A DNA stretch of 34,200 nt. It comes from an uncultured Planctomycetales bacterium (GTDB lineage: Bacteria; Planctomycetota; Planctomycetia; Isosphaerales; Isosphaeraceae). Positions 9,016-17,745 of this stretch are shown in pieces; the stretch's first letter is position 1; each line of letters starts with the position of its first letter. The position numbers and the translations under genes were made by a program. The stretch is taken from the NCBI GenBank assembly GCA_903926465.1, contig CAIYJE010000072.1, positions 1 to 34,200 of the forward strand. Direction: 5' to 3'. The notes below the pieces were generated by a model, which worked only from the letters and a program-made list of their open reading frames with translations, made no database searches and was not told where the DNA came from.

Positions 9016-9357
9016 TCAAAACCTGGCCTGGCTCAGCGTCTCCCCCATGGAGACCCGTCCCAGGTCTTGAAACCGCCGCTGAACCTGTAAACGTCTCCGG
9101 CCAAACTCAAGAAGTTGAACCAACGTACGCGGTCTGTACAAATCTATTTCTACCTGACCGGTCAACTGCTCGTCAAAATGTGCGTCGGAGCCACCTCCAC
9201 CACTTCCTGTCGTTGAGCCCAGCTCCAGCGCGTTCAGTACCAAGCTTCCAGAAACAAGCCTGATCTGGGAATTGGAACAGGATTCGCGTGGATCAATCTT
9301 GCCAAGCACTTGAGTCATCAGCTCGTGGTAGCCGTTTTTCGGACCCTGCCTGATCAT
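9016..9357 (-). CDS. Hypothetical protein, 113 residues
   Basis: I do not recognise this protein. The frame from ATG at 9355-9357 reads like a real soluble protein: hydrophilic, with an amphipathic segment QIRLVSGSLVLNALELG, a Gly-rich linker STTGSGGGGSDAHF, and a strongly helical Leu/Arg-rich C-terminus (RTLVQLLEFGRRRLQVQRRF). The open frame extends further upstream to 9516, but that part lies antisense to the pyruvate kinase start and looks non-coding. An alternative start is ATG at 9318. The gene would be divergent from the pyruvate kinase with a 48-nt gap. A hairpin follows its stop. No function can be assigned. Confidence 0.5.
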   Translation of the reverse strand: MIRQGPKNGYHELMTQVLGKIDPRESCSNSQIRLVSGSLVLNALELGSTTGSGGGGSDAHFDEQLTGQVEIDLYRPRTLVQLLEFGRRRLQVQRRFQDLGRVSMGETLSQARF

Positions 9358-9405
9358 CTCCGGGATGAAATCAGCACGCGCGCAGCCGCCAGGATTGTTC
9401 CACCC

Positions 9406-11385
9406 ATGAAAAACAATGGTAAGAAGCCCCAAAAAACCAAGGCTCAGGCCAAAGAGGTGCTGAGCGAACTCCTGGCCATTCGCGCGGAACTTGCCGCCCA
9501 GCCATCGGTGACGCAATCACGGATGAGCCAGGTGCACGCGAACTACCAGGAAAGTGCCCATAACTTGTTGCATTACATGGCCCTGCGTCGGCGCGATCTG
9601 CGGCCGCTTCAGCTCAGGTTGGCCTCGATGGGGCTCTCATCACTCGGCCGGGCCGAGTCCCACGTGCTGGCCACCGTAGATGCCTTGGTAGGCGTGCTCC
9701 AGCAACTGGTGGATGACGCCTGGACCCCGCCGGCCGCCACGGGCTCGGTGGTGGATTTCAATCATGGGGAATCTCTGCTGGCAGAACATGCCCGAAACCT
9801 GCTCGGGCCGGCCCCGCCCGGTCGAGAGGTACGGATCATGGTCACCATGCCGGTGGAGGCCGCCCGAGATTCCAGCCTGGTTCACAACCTGCTTCAGCAA
9901 GGCATGGACTGCATGCGCATCAACTGTGCGCACGATACTGCCAGCGACTGGACCCGGATGATCCAGAACCTGAGGCACGCCGAGCAGGCGCTCGGGCGTT
10001 CGTGTCGCGTGGTTATGGATCTGGCTGGCCCCAAACTCCGAACCGGCCCCATGGAACCAGGTCCAGCCGTGGTGCGTATTCGACCCCAGCGCAATGTTTT
10101 CGGCACTGTCATCGCCCCCGCACGGATCTGGTTAACCCCCGAAACCAATCCCCAGCAACCGCCTTCGCCCGCGTCGGCAACCCTGCCTGTTCCCAACGAA
10201 TGGCTGGCCCACCTGCGGCCAGGTGAGCAGGTGCGGTTCAAAGACGCCCGCGAGTCCCGCCGTGCCCTGAAAATTGTGGAAGTGACCGACCAGGGATGCT
10301 GGGCGGAAGCCACCCAAACCGCCTACCTGGTGCCAGGGACCCGCCTGCGCCACGGGCGTAAGAAAGAGGAAAGCGGTCACCGCAGTGCCAAAGTTGGCAA
10401 TCTACCGGCCACTGAGAATGTTATCCACCTGCACAAGGGAGACAAGCTAATCCTGACCAGGGACCAGGTGCCAGGTCGGCCGGCCTCGTATGACAGCGTA
10501 GGGCAAATTCTGACCCCGCCCCGGATCGGCTGCTCCATTCCTGCCGTATTCGATGATGTTGAAGCCGGTGACAGCATCTGGTTCGATGATGGTCGCATCG
10601 GAGGCGTGGTGGACCAGGTCGAAGCTCGGCAGGTAGTGGTTCGAATCACCCAGGCCCGCACTCGGGGCGAGACCCTGCGAGCCGACAAGGGGATCAATCT
10701 CCCGGACAGCAACTTGCAACTGGAGGCGCTCACAGAGAAAGATCTGGCGGATCTGGCCTTCGTGGCCCAGCATGCCGACATCGTGGAACTCTCGTTCGCA
10801 AACTCTGCGCAAGACGTGGAGTCACTTCAAAAGCATCTGGCCACGCTTTGTACTCGCCAGCCGGCCGTGGTGCTAAAAATTGAGACCAAACGTGGCTTTG
10901 AAAACCTGCCGGCCATGCTTCTGACCGCCATGAAGATACCCTGTTGCGGCGTGATGATTGCGCGAGGAGACCTGGCGGTGGAGTGCGGCTTCGAACGATT
11001 GGCAGAGGTTCAGGAAGAAATCCTCTGGATCTGCGAGGCAGCCCATGTGCCGGTGATCTGGGCCACGCAAGTTCTGGAATCGCTGGCTAAAGAGGGAATG
11101 CCCTCACGCGCTGAGATTACAGACGCCGCCATGGGCCACAGGGCCGAATGCGTGATGCTGAACAAGGGAGTTCATATCGTGAGTGCCGTCCGTGTCCTCG
11201 ATGATATCCTGCGGCGAATGCGAAGCCACCAGGCCAAGAAACGTTCGATGCTCAGGGAACTGCACCTGGCTCACACCCTGTCCGAAGCGCCGCCCACAAG
11301 CAAGGCCGCGCTCCAGGAACTCAGCCAATTGCATGACGGGCTGGCCAAAGATACGCCGCAGCTCAAGCAGGCACAGAACGCTTGA
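9406..11385 (+). CDS. Atypical long pyruvate kinase
   Basis: A pyruvate-kinase superfamily protein, 659 residues from ATG 9406, predicted to convert phosphoenolpyruvate and ADP to pyruvate and ATP. A roughly 140-residue N-terminal extension precedes the barrel. Recognisable elements are GMDCMRINCAHDTASDW (place of the usual RxNxSHG), VVMDLAGPKLRTG, an enlarged B-domain region, VELSFANSAQDV, VLKIETKRGFENLP with the catalytic Lys, and GVMIARGDLAVECG with the metal-binding residues. The usual TxGPxS start motif is replaced by TMPVEAARD, the SGETA motif by MLNKGVHI, and the C-terminal regulatory domain is missing. The ATG is preferred because the upstream in-frame extension lacks protein character. 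Allosteric control through the C-domain is unlikely. Activity is inferred, not certain. Confidence 0.8.
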   Translation: MKNNGKKPQKTKAQAKEVLSELLAIRAELAAQPSVTQSRMSQVHANYQESAHNLLHYMALRRRDLRPLQLRLASMGLSSLGRAESHVLATVDALVGVLQQLVDDAWTPPAATGSVVDFNHGESLLAEHARNLLGPAPPGREVRIMVTMPVEAARDSSLVHNLLQQGMDCMRINCAHDTASDWTRMIQNLRHAEQALGRSCRVVMDLAGPKLRTGPMEPGPAVVRIRPQRNVFGTVIAPARIWLTPETNPQQPPSPASATLPVPNEWLAHLRPGEQVRFKDARESRRALKIVEVTDQGCWAEATQTAYLVPGTRLRHGRKKEESGHRSAKVGNLPATENVIHLHKGDKLILTRDQVPGRPASYDSVGQILTPPRIGCSIPAVFDDVEAGDSIWFDDGRIGGVVDQVEARQVVVRITQARTRGETLRADKGINLPDSNLQLEALTEKDLADLAFVAQHADIVELSFANSAQDVESLQKHLATLCTRQPAVVLKIETKRGFENLPAMLLTAMKIPCCGVMIARGDLAVECGFERLAEVQEEILWICEAAHVPVIWATQVLESLAKEGMPSRAEITDAAMGHRAECVMLNKGVHIVSAVRVLDDILRRMRSHQAKKRSMLRELHLAHTLSEAPPTSKAALQELSQLHDGLAKDTPQLKQAQNA

Positions 11386-11396
11386 TTGGGAAACCA

Positions 11397-11488
11397 GCAG
11401 TGGGGGCAGGGGGTGCGGCAGTTCCAGAACCGCCTTGGAATGCACTCGACCTTCCTGGAGCCAGACCTCCCATCGCTGCCCCCGCTGC
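11397..11488. repeat. Inverted repeat, possible structured RNA after the pyruvate kinase
   Basis: GCAGTGGGGGCAG (11397-11409) and CTGCCCCCGCTGC (11476-11488) pair over 13 positions with one G-U in RNA, enclosing 66 nt. Inside, GGCAGTTC/GAACCGCC can form a second hairpin. It starts 12 nt after the pyruvate kinase stop. It may be a terminator-like or 3'-UTR structure. The rest of the 280-nt gap (11386-11665) holds no clear plus-strand gene; a minus-strand frame is open across it but overlaps the pyruvate kinase. Confidence 0.45.
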
Positions 11489-11665
11489 AGCTCACGGCCA
11501 GGAATAGCGGTAACCAGGACCACGGACCAGCATTGGGCCGGAATCTTCCGCCTGAAACCATCTGCCATCTGGCTCCTGATCCTTGTAGAATTCAATCTGA
11601 TGAATTGCGAATTGATGTTCGCCACGGATTTAATTTTCTCAAGAGCTAAGTCCAGGAGTTCGCGG

Positions 11666-13450
11666 GTGGCCGCAGTGACGAATATCTCGGCGTATCTGTT
11701 TGCACCCCTGGACGGCCTCAAGCCGTTGCGTGACCGTCTCATCTCCGTCTGCCGAGAACGGGGTCTGAAAGGGACGATTCTGCTCAGTACCGAAGGGATC
11801 AATCTGTTTGTGGCGGGCCCACCAGTAGAGGTTGATTACCTGGTGGCGCTGTTACGGGCCATCCCTGGCCTGGAAGCGCTGACACCCAAGGTCAGCGAGA
11901 GCCGCGAACAGCCGTTTTCCCGCATGCTGGTGAAGATCAAGAAAGAAATCATCGCGTTTGGCGTCGAAGGAATTGACCCCGCGCGTGATCCTGCGCCCCG
12001 GGTCTCTGCCCGCGAGCTCAAGAAATGGCTCGACGCCGGCCAGCCTGTCACCCTGCTCGATACCCGCAACGACTACGAGGTGAGCCTGGGAACGTTCCGT
12101 GATGCTGTTTCCATAGGCATCGATCATTTTCGGGACTTTCCCGCCGCCACCGCCAAACTTCCTGACGACATCCACCAGCACCCCATCGTCACTTTTTGCA
12201 CGGGCGGAATTCGCTGCGAAAAAGCGGCCCCCTTCATGATCCAGCAGGGGTTCAAACAGGTCTTCCAGCTCGATGGCGGCATCCTCAAATATTTTGAAGA
12301 ATGTGGCAACGATCATTTTGACGGAGAGTGCTTTGTATTCGACAAACGGGTTGGCCTGGCGGGTGATCTCGACGAATCGGGCCACGGACTCTGCTATGCC
12401 TGCCAGAACCTGTTGACCCCAGAGGAAGCCAGCGACCCTCGCACGGTGGAAGGGGTCTCTTGCCCGCATTGCTATCAAACGCCCGAACAGCAGCAAGCCC
12501 TGTCCCTGGCCGAACATCAGGAAAAAATTCGCCAGGTCACCGTGCCGCTGCCTGGAAAACATCCCCAAGACAACTTCCGCCCCCTCAAAATTGCAGGCCA
12601 GCAAGACGGCTTGTCCATGCTCGACTTCCTGGTCGAGGTCTTCCCGCAAATCTCTGCCGAAACCTGGCTCGCACGCTTTGAGACCGGTAATATTCTAAAC
12701 GCCGACCATGTGCCGATTACACCCCAGCAAACGGTGCGGGCGGGCGAATATTACCGAACCCGCGAACGGATGCAGACCGAACCAGACGTGAATGCCGACA
12801 TCACGATCCTGCACGAAGACGAGGCCCTGATTGTGCTCAACAAGCCGGCCCCGCTTCCCATGCACCCCAGCGGCCGGTACAACCGCAACACGCTCGTTTC
12901 CATCATCCGAGATGTGTACGATCCACAGCGACCACGCCCAGCCCACAGGCTAGACGCCAATACCTCGGGCTTGGTCGTTTTCACCCGCACCGCCAAGTTC
13001 GCCCGAGCGCTCCAGCCACAGTTCGAACGCGGCGTGGTTGAAAAACGTTACCTGGCCCGGGTGATCGGCTATCCACCCGAAGACCGGTTTGAGTGCGATG
13101 CCCCCATCGCCCTGGCAGAAGGGCACAGCGGCGCACGTACCGTCAACGAGAACTCGGGAGTGCCCGCGTTCACCGAATTTGAAGTGCTCACGCGGCTCCC
13201 AGACAACACCACCCTCTTACGCGTTACGCCAAGAACCGGGCGAACCAACCAGATTCGCGTTCACCTCTGGCACCTTGGCTGGCCCATTGTGGGCGATGCC
13301 ATGTACAAGCCAGACCACCAGCTTGGTGAACTGCAAACGCTGACCACCGACGACGCCCCGCTCAACTTGCACTCCTGGCAATTGACCTTCGCTCATCCCC
13401 AGACCGGCAAACCAGTGACCTACGAAACCCCCAGGCCAGACTGGGCCTGA
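11666..13450 (+). CDS. TrhO tRNA U34 hydroxylase fused to RluA-type pseudouridine synthase
   Basis: A two-domain RNA-modification protein of 594 residues. The first half is a TrhO/YceA protein: an N-terminal acylphosphatase-like fold (ILLSTEGINLFVAG), then a rhodanese domain with FCTGGIRCEK, C178 being the catalytic cysteine, and a CYAC...CPHC pair that probably binds zinc. TrhO makes 5-hydroxyuridine at tRNA position 34 from prephenate. The second half is an RluA-family synthase, with an S4-like segment at about 325-370 and the catalytic HRLDANTSGL (D430), followed by PRTGRTNQIRVHL. The start GTG 11666 has AGGAG 8 nt upstream; the frame is open further up but not protein-like there. Both activities act on RNA uridines, so a joint role on tRNA is plausible. 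Confidence 0.88.
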   Translation: MAAVTNISAYLFAPLDGLKPLRDRLISVCRERGLKGTILLSTEGINLFVAGPPVEVDYLVALLRAIPGLEALTPKVSESREQPFSRMLVKIKKEIIAFGVEGIDPARDPAPRVSARELKKWLDAGQPVTLLDTRNDYEVSLGTFRDAVSIGIDHFRDFPAATAKLPDDIHQHPIVTFCTGGIRCEKAAPFMIQQGFKQVFQLDGGILKYFEECGNDHFDGECFVFDKRVGLAGDLDESGHGLCYACQNLLTPEEASDPRTVEGVSCPHCYQTPEQQQALSLAEHQEKIRQVTVPLPGKHPQDNFRPLKIAGQQDGLSMLDFLVEVFPQISAETWLARFETGNILNADHVPITPQQTVRAGEYYRTRERMQTEPDVNADITILHEDEALIVLNKPAPLPMHPSGRYNRNTLVSIIRDVYDPQRPRPAHRLDANTSGLVVFTRTAKFARALQPQFERGVVEKRYLARVIGYPPEDRFECDAPIALAEGHSGARTVNENSGVPAFTEFEVLTRLPDNTTLLRVTPRTGRTNQIRVHLWHLGWPIVGDAMYKPDHQLGELQTLTTDDAPLNLHSWQLTFAHPQTGKPVTYETPRPDWA

Positions 13451-13754
13451 GCTGCATGAAACGAGATCACCTCACGAATCCAGCCAATCTCTCGCAGTCC
13501 ACGCTCGCTTGCGCTCGGATTTCCAATGCACGCCCAAAACGCCAGCGAGTGAATCTCTACTCTCACAAACAGTGGCGCAATGCGAGGGCGTCTGGAATGA
13601 TCACCAGGGGGCCCCTCGTTTCGCCACCGTTTCTCAATTTCCGCAAACCTTGCCCCTGCCTGGGAGCCCATCAAAAGACGTACAGCCGCTTTACGTCACG
13701 ATACTGCCTATGTATAGTAAAGGCACCTGAAAAGGATCCTATGCCGTTCTTTTC
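13451..13754. other. Intergenic region upstream of the yeh-type operon
   Basis: This 304-nt gap holds the likely operon promoter and a tiny leader frame near its right end (separate entries). A minus-strand frame at 13420-13674 is open but was not recognised as a protein. Nothing else was found. Confidence 0.4.
13690..13718 (+). promoter_or_regulatory. Candidate sigma-70 promoter of the yeh-type operon
   Basis: TTTACG (13690-13695) and TATAGT (13713-13718) match the -35 and -10 consensus at 4/6 and 5/6 positions with 17-nt spacing. Transcription would start near 13725, about 30 nt before the SWIM gene. Prediction only. Confidence 0.45.
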
Positions 13755-13758
13755 ATGA
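13741..13758 (+). CDS. Five-codon leader ORF coupled to the SWIM gene
   Basis: ATG at 13741 opens a frame reading MPFFS and ends at TGA 13756-13758, which overlaps the ATG of the SWIM gene (ATGA). A good ribosome-binding site AAAAGGA stands about 4 nt before the leader ATG, while the SWIM start has none of its own. Translation of the first operon gene may therefore depend on termination of the leader. Whether the leader is translated is untested. Confidence 0.35.
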   Translation: MPFFS

Positions 13759-15149
13759 ACCCACCGATCATGATGCATCAATGGTCCTCGGCTGAAATTC
13801 TCCAGTTTGCCCCCGACCCAGCAACCGCCAGAAGTGGTCAAGATCTCGCCCAGCGCAGGAAGTGGGCCAGACTGGGAGCCGATGAGCAGGCGCTCTGGGG
13901 TGAGTGCCAGGGAAGCGGGGCAAAGCCCTATCAGGTCCAAATCGATCTCAGCGAACCGGCATTCAAGTGCTCGTGCCCAAGCCGAAAGTTCCCCTGCAAA
14001 CACGGCGTCGGCCTGTTCTTACTATCCTTAACGGCTGCGGCGGAATTTACAGAGCCGATTCGACCGGGGTTTGTGCAGGAATGGCTCGAATCTCGAAAAA
14101 CGCGTGCCGAGAAAACCGAAGCGAAGGCGGCCAAGGTCGAAAAACCGCGTGATGAGTCGGCCGCCACGAAACGGAAGACCGACCGACTTGCCAGAATTCG
14201 CGCGGGTATGGCCGACCTTACCGCTTGGACAGAAGACCTGGTGAAACCGGGCATCGCAACGATGGCTGGAAAGAGTTACGAATTCTTTGACGGCCAGGCC
14301 AGACGCATGGTCGACGCCCAGGCTCCAGGCCTGGCACGCCTGATCCGCGAACTCGGAGACGTGGCCGCCAGCGGTTCACGCGAGAGCGGTCGGTCAGCAA
14401 CGGGCGGCCCCGCTCGCTTGTGGCATGCTCGCTTTCTGGAGCGGCTGGCGATCATCCATCTGATCTGCTCTGCCACCGCTAACTGGGACACCTTGTTACC
14501 CGACGATCGGGCCGCCCTGGAGGCCGTGTTTGGCGTGCCCGTGCCTTCACAAGACCTGGGCCAACTTCCCTCGGTGCGTGATCTCTGGCAAGTGGTCGGG
14601 CGTGAGGTCGAATTCGAAGATCGATTGAAAGTCCAGCGCACCTGGCTCTTCGGCCAGCAAACGCATCGCACGGCCTTGATCCTGGATTTCGCGCACGGCA
14701 CCAGTGCGCTAGACGCTTCACTGAGCCTGGGACTGCAATACGACACCGAACTGGTCTTCTATCCAGGCCATAGCCTTCGGGCCGCAGTGCGCGGCACCAC
14801 GGGGGACCCCCAGCGGATCACCGAGCCGTCAGGTCTGGAATTGATCACCGACCTCCTGAACGCGTACAGCAGGCAACTTCAGGCATGCCCCTGGCTGGAA
14901 ACACTGGCGATTCCGCTGCTAGGAATCATCCCAACGGTGGACCCTCACGGCTATGCATTTCTGGATCGTTGTGGCGAGTCACTTCCGGTGGTGGCACGCG
15001 ACGGGGCAATTTACACCCTGCTGGCGATTTCAGGCGGCCAACCGATCAACGTCACCGCAGAGTTTGATGGCACTTCGCTCCATCCCCTCGCAGCCTTCGC
15101 TGGAGGGATCTGGAGCCCGCTCACCTCGCTTGAAACCAGGGAACGGTGA
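13755..15149 (+). CDS. yehQ: SWIM zinc-finger protein (YehQ-like)
   Basis: First gene of the operon, 464 residues. A SWIM zinc finger lies near the N-terminus: KCSCPSRKFPCKHG, with C72, C74, C81 and H83 forming the CxCx6CxH site. SWIM fingers bind DNA, RNA or protein. An Ala/Lys/Glu-rich charged linker follows (about 115-145), then a long domain without a recognised fold (ARLIRELGDV; LILDFAHGTS). Homologues sit beside MoxR and VWA genes in many bacteria, and E. coli YehQ belongs to this class. The start at 13755 overlaps a five-codon leader; ATG at 13770 is a possible alternative. The stop overlaps the next gene by 4 nt. Its probable job is target or substrate recognition for the ATPase module, an inference from context. 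Confidence 0.82.
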   Translation: MNPPIMMHQWSSAEILQFAPDPATARSGQDLAQRRKWARLGADEQALWGECQGSGAKPYQVQIDLSEPAFKCSCPSRKFPCKHGVGLFLLSLTAAAEFTEPIRPGFVQEWLESRKTRAEKTEAKAAKVEKPRDESAATKRKTDRLARIRAGMADLTAWTEDLVKPGIATMAGKSYEFFDGQARRMVDAQAPGLARLIRELGDVAASGSRESGRSATGGPARLWHARFLERLAIIHLICSATANWDTLLPDDRAALEAVFGVPVPSQDLGQLPSVRDLWQVVGREVEFEDRLKVQRTWLFGQQTHRTALILDFAHGTSALDASLSLGLQYDTELVFYPGHSLRAAVRGTTGDPQRITEPSGLELITDLLNAYSRQLQACPWLETLAIPLLGIIPTVDPHGYAFLDRCGESLPVVARDGAIYTLLAISGGQPINVTAEFDGTSLHPLAAFAGGIWSPLTSLETRER

Positions 15150-16621
15150 GCATGTCAGACTCATTGTTCAAAACGGCACTCCTTGGCACCAGCCAATCCC
15201 AACGGGAATGGACCGATTTGCCCCAAGAGATTCTAGCGCTCTTCGCGGAATCTCCAGGCGCGAGCCCGGAAGCCGCCCTGCTGGATCGGTATGCCGCCAA
15301 CCTGCTGTTCACACGGTCCGGCCAACGGCCGCAAACCGGATTACCAAGGCCGTCAGAAGCCCCCAAGGACATGAATCCGGAATGCACGCTGACGGCGGCC
15401 AGCCTATTCTTGGATCTCCTGGATGCCCACCGGCACGAGTTACTGCTGGAGTGGCTGGAACTGGCCGAAAAGGGGGGTCTGAGACTCCCCGCCCGGCTGC
15501 TGCCCCAATTGCTCGACCTGGCCAAGCGCCAACCCGCCTTCCGAAAGGCCGCGCTGGCGGTTGCCGACGCCCGAGGCCAGTGGTTGATGCAGTTCAACCC
15601 AAACTGGCAGTTTGCAACCACCCAGGTGGATGAAGGGCTCTGGCAAACCGGCACCAAAGACGAACGTGCGGCCGTTTTGAGACACGTCCGCAGCACCAAT
15701 CCCGAAAAAGCGAGGAGCTTGATTCAGGAAACCTGGGCGACCGACCCGGCCGAAGACCGGTCGCGATGGGTCGAGTTCCTGGGTCAAGAATTGAGTACGG
15801 ACGATGAGCCGTTTCTCGAAACCTGCCTCGATGATCGAAGCGCCCGAGTGCGTGAAGCTGCCGCCGATCGACTGGCCAAATTGCCCGCCTCGCGGCTCGT
15901 TCTGCGCATGATCGAACGGGCCGAACCGTTGCTACGGCTCGTGCCGCCCATTCCCGCCAACCTGCTCAAGCTCAAAAAAGGGACAGCAGCCCGATTCGAA
16001 GTGACACTTCCCGACACCTTCGACAAGACCTGGCTGCGAGACGGCCTCAAAGAAAAACCATCCGAACGGCTAGGCGCAAAACAGTGGCACCTTTACCAGA
16101 TCCTTTCATACGTACCGCTGGCCCACTGGACAACCACGCTGAAAATCAATCCCGAAGCCATTCTCGCTGCGCTTCCTGAGGATTTTTCGGGCCTCATCAT
16201 TCGCGCATTCGTCAATAGTTACGCAAACGTGCCCGAATCTACGTGGACGCTCTCATTGATCGAACACTTTCCAGGCAAGGCCGAGATTTCCGCCGACTTC
16301 TACCCGGCCATACCTGTTGAGCAGCGACCATCGGCCATCAAGGTGCTGGCCAAGCGCGCCGATGAGCAGTCGGGATACTGGCTTAGCCACATACTGAACG
16401 CCTGGAAGCCGCTCGATCCGCAAACCTCGCTGGCAATCCTGAGCGCGGTCACTGCCGAGACCCTGGCCACGTCCAGCTTCTGGCAGGCGGCCCATCCAAC
16501 GTCACTGGAACTGCTGGAGCAGCGGTTGGAATCTCTGCCCGAGGCCAGGCACTATCGGGCCGAACAGGTGTTGTCGGATATCGCGCTCAGGCGCAGAATC
16601 GAACTGGAGTTTACCCAATGA
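15146..16621 (+). CDS. DUF5691 family protein
   Basis: A 491-residue protein from GTG 15146 (GTGA overlap with the previous stop) or 489 from ATG 15152. The opening SDSLFKTALLGTSQSQREW matches the DUF5691 family start (KTALLGT). The middle is rich in Leu/Ala helices resembling HEAT-like repeats (LLEWLELAEKGGLRLPARLL; FLETCLDDRSARVREAAADRLAKL). It has no catalytic motif or membrane segment that I can see, so a scaffold or adaptor role for the neighbouring AAA+ ATPase is plausible. It is co-translated with the SWIM gene before and the MoxR gene after, each by 4-nt overlaps. Function is unknown across the family. Confidence 0.75.
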   Translation: MSMSDSLFKTALLGTSQSQREWTDLPQEILALFAESPGASPEAALLDRYAANLLFTRSGQRPQTGLPRPSEAPKDMNPECTLTAASLFLDLLDAHRHELLLEWLELAEKGGLRLPARLLPQLLDLAKRQPAFRKAALAVADARGQWLMQFNPNWQFATTQVDEGLWQTGTKDERAAVLRHVRSTNPEKARSLIQETWATDPAEDRSRWVEFLGQELSTDDEPFLETCLDDRSARVREAAADRLAKLPASRLVLRMIERAEPLLRLVPPIPANLLKLKKGTAARFEVTLPDTFDKTWLRDGLKEKPSERLGAKQWHLYQILSYVPLAHWTTTLKINPEAILAALPEDFSGLIIRAFVNSYANVPESTWTLSLIEHFPGKAEISADFYPAIPVEQRPSAIKVLAKRADEQSGYWLSHILNAWKPLDPQTSLAILSAVTAETLATSSFWQAAHPTSLELLEQRLESLPEARHYRAEQVLSDIALRRRIELEFTQ

Positions 16622-17724
16622 CGACCAAGAACGGTGATACAACGCCTGGGGTTTCCGTCCTGCGGCAACACGCAGAGGACCAGTTCAAACACGAACTAGA
16701 AGCCTTGGCGGCGGCCGATGATCGCCCACGCCCGCCCAACTGGAAACTGAGCCCCTGGGCCGTGTGTACCTACCTGCTTGGCGGAACGACCCCCGATCTG
16801 GAAATTAGCGCGAAATATATTGGCAATCGCCGCCTGATGGAGATTGCCGTTACAACCCTGGCAACCGACCGCGCCTTGTTGCTGCTGGGTGTGCCGGGCA
16901 CCGCCAAAACGTGGGTGGCCGAGCATTTGGCTGCGGCGATCAGCGGCAACTCAACCCTGCTAGTTCAGGGCACCTCGGGGACGGCCGAAGAACAGATTCG
17001 CTACGGCTGGAATTACGCCCTGTTGCTGGCAAAAGGACCCAGCCGTGAAGCGTTGACGGCCAGCCCACTGATGACCGCCATGAACCAAGGGTCCATGGCA
17101 CGCATTGAAGAACTCACGCGCATGCCGTCCGACGTGCAAGACACGCTAATCACCATGCTTTCCGAAAAAACCCTGCCCATTCCCGAACTTGGCGATGAAG
17201 TTCAGGCGAAGAAGGGCTTTAACGTGATTGCCACGGCCAATAATCGCGATAAAGGCGTGAATGAGCTATCATCCGCGCTCCGCCGGCGGTTTAACACCGT
17301 GATTTTGCCAACGCCGGATACCGAAGATGAAGAAGTGGAGATTGTGCGAAGGCGCAGCGAGTCGCTCGGTAAAGCGCTTGAGATTCCCGCCGAACCGGCC
17401 AGCGTTGATGAGATCCGCCGGATCGTGACCATATTCCGAGAACTGCGAGACGGCAAAACAGCCGATGGCAAGACGAAGCTCAAATCACCCACCGGAACCA
17501 TGAGCACGGCCGAGGCGATTAGCGTGGTGACCAACGGCCTGGCCCTGGCCGCCCACTTTGGCGACGGCACCGTGCGCGCAGCCGACATGGCGTCTGGCAT
17601 TCTGGGCGCCATCGTCAAAGACCCCGTGCAAGATCAAGCAACCTTCAAAGAGTACCTGGAAACGGTTGTCAAGGAACGCGAAGGCTGGAAAGATCTCTAT
17701 CGCGCGTGCCGAGAGATGATTTGA
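16618..17724 (+). CDS. yehL: MoxR AAA+ ATPase, YehL subfamily
   Basis: An AAA+ ATPase of the MoxR family, 368 residues, close to E. coli YehL in length and context. Walker A is LLLLGVPGTAKTWVAEHL (about 88-105). The Walker B region is MARIEELTRMPSDVQDTL (about 160-177). Sensor 1 is NVIATANNRDKGVNEL (about 201-216), followed by LRRRFNTVILP with the arginines expected near the subunit interface. MoxR ATPases form hexamers and, together with VWA-domain partners, remodel or load metal into target proteins; that mechanism is known for other MoxR subfamilies and is only inferred here. ATG 16618 overlaps the DUF5691 stop. The next gene follows after 21 nt. Confidence 0.9.
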   Translation: MTTKNGDTTPGVSVLRQHAEDQFKHELEALAAADDRPRPPNWKLSPWAVCTYLLGGTTPDLEISAKYIGNRRLMEIAVTTLATDRALLLLGVPGTAKTWVAEHLAAAISGNSTLLVQGTSGTAEEQIRYGWNYALLLAKGPSREALTASPLMTAMNQGSMARIEELTRMPSDVQDTLITMLSEKTLPIPELGDEVQAKKGFNVIATANNRDKGVNELSSALRRRFNTVILPTPDTEDEEVEIVRRRSESLGKALEIPAEPASVDEIRRIVTIFRELRDGKTADGKTKLKSPTGTMSTAEAISVVTNGLALAAHFGDGTVRAADMASGILGAIVKDPVQDQATFKEYLETVVKEREGWKDLYRACREMI

Positions 17725-17745
17725 CATCTGTGGAGAGCCGTTCTC

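Noticed and set aside
11386-11590. Minus-strand protein between pyruvate kinase and the TrhO fusion
   Set aside because: Part of it reads plausibly (RGQRWEVWLQEGRVHSK), but the frame runs on through the pyruvate kinase gene with no stop or start of its own that fits.
11183-11665. N-terminal extension of the TrhO-RluA protein
   Set aside because: The in-frame extension overlaps the pyruvate kinase 3' end and is Arg/Ser-rich without fold character; AGGAG plus GTG at 11666 gives a better start.
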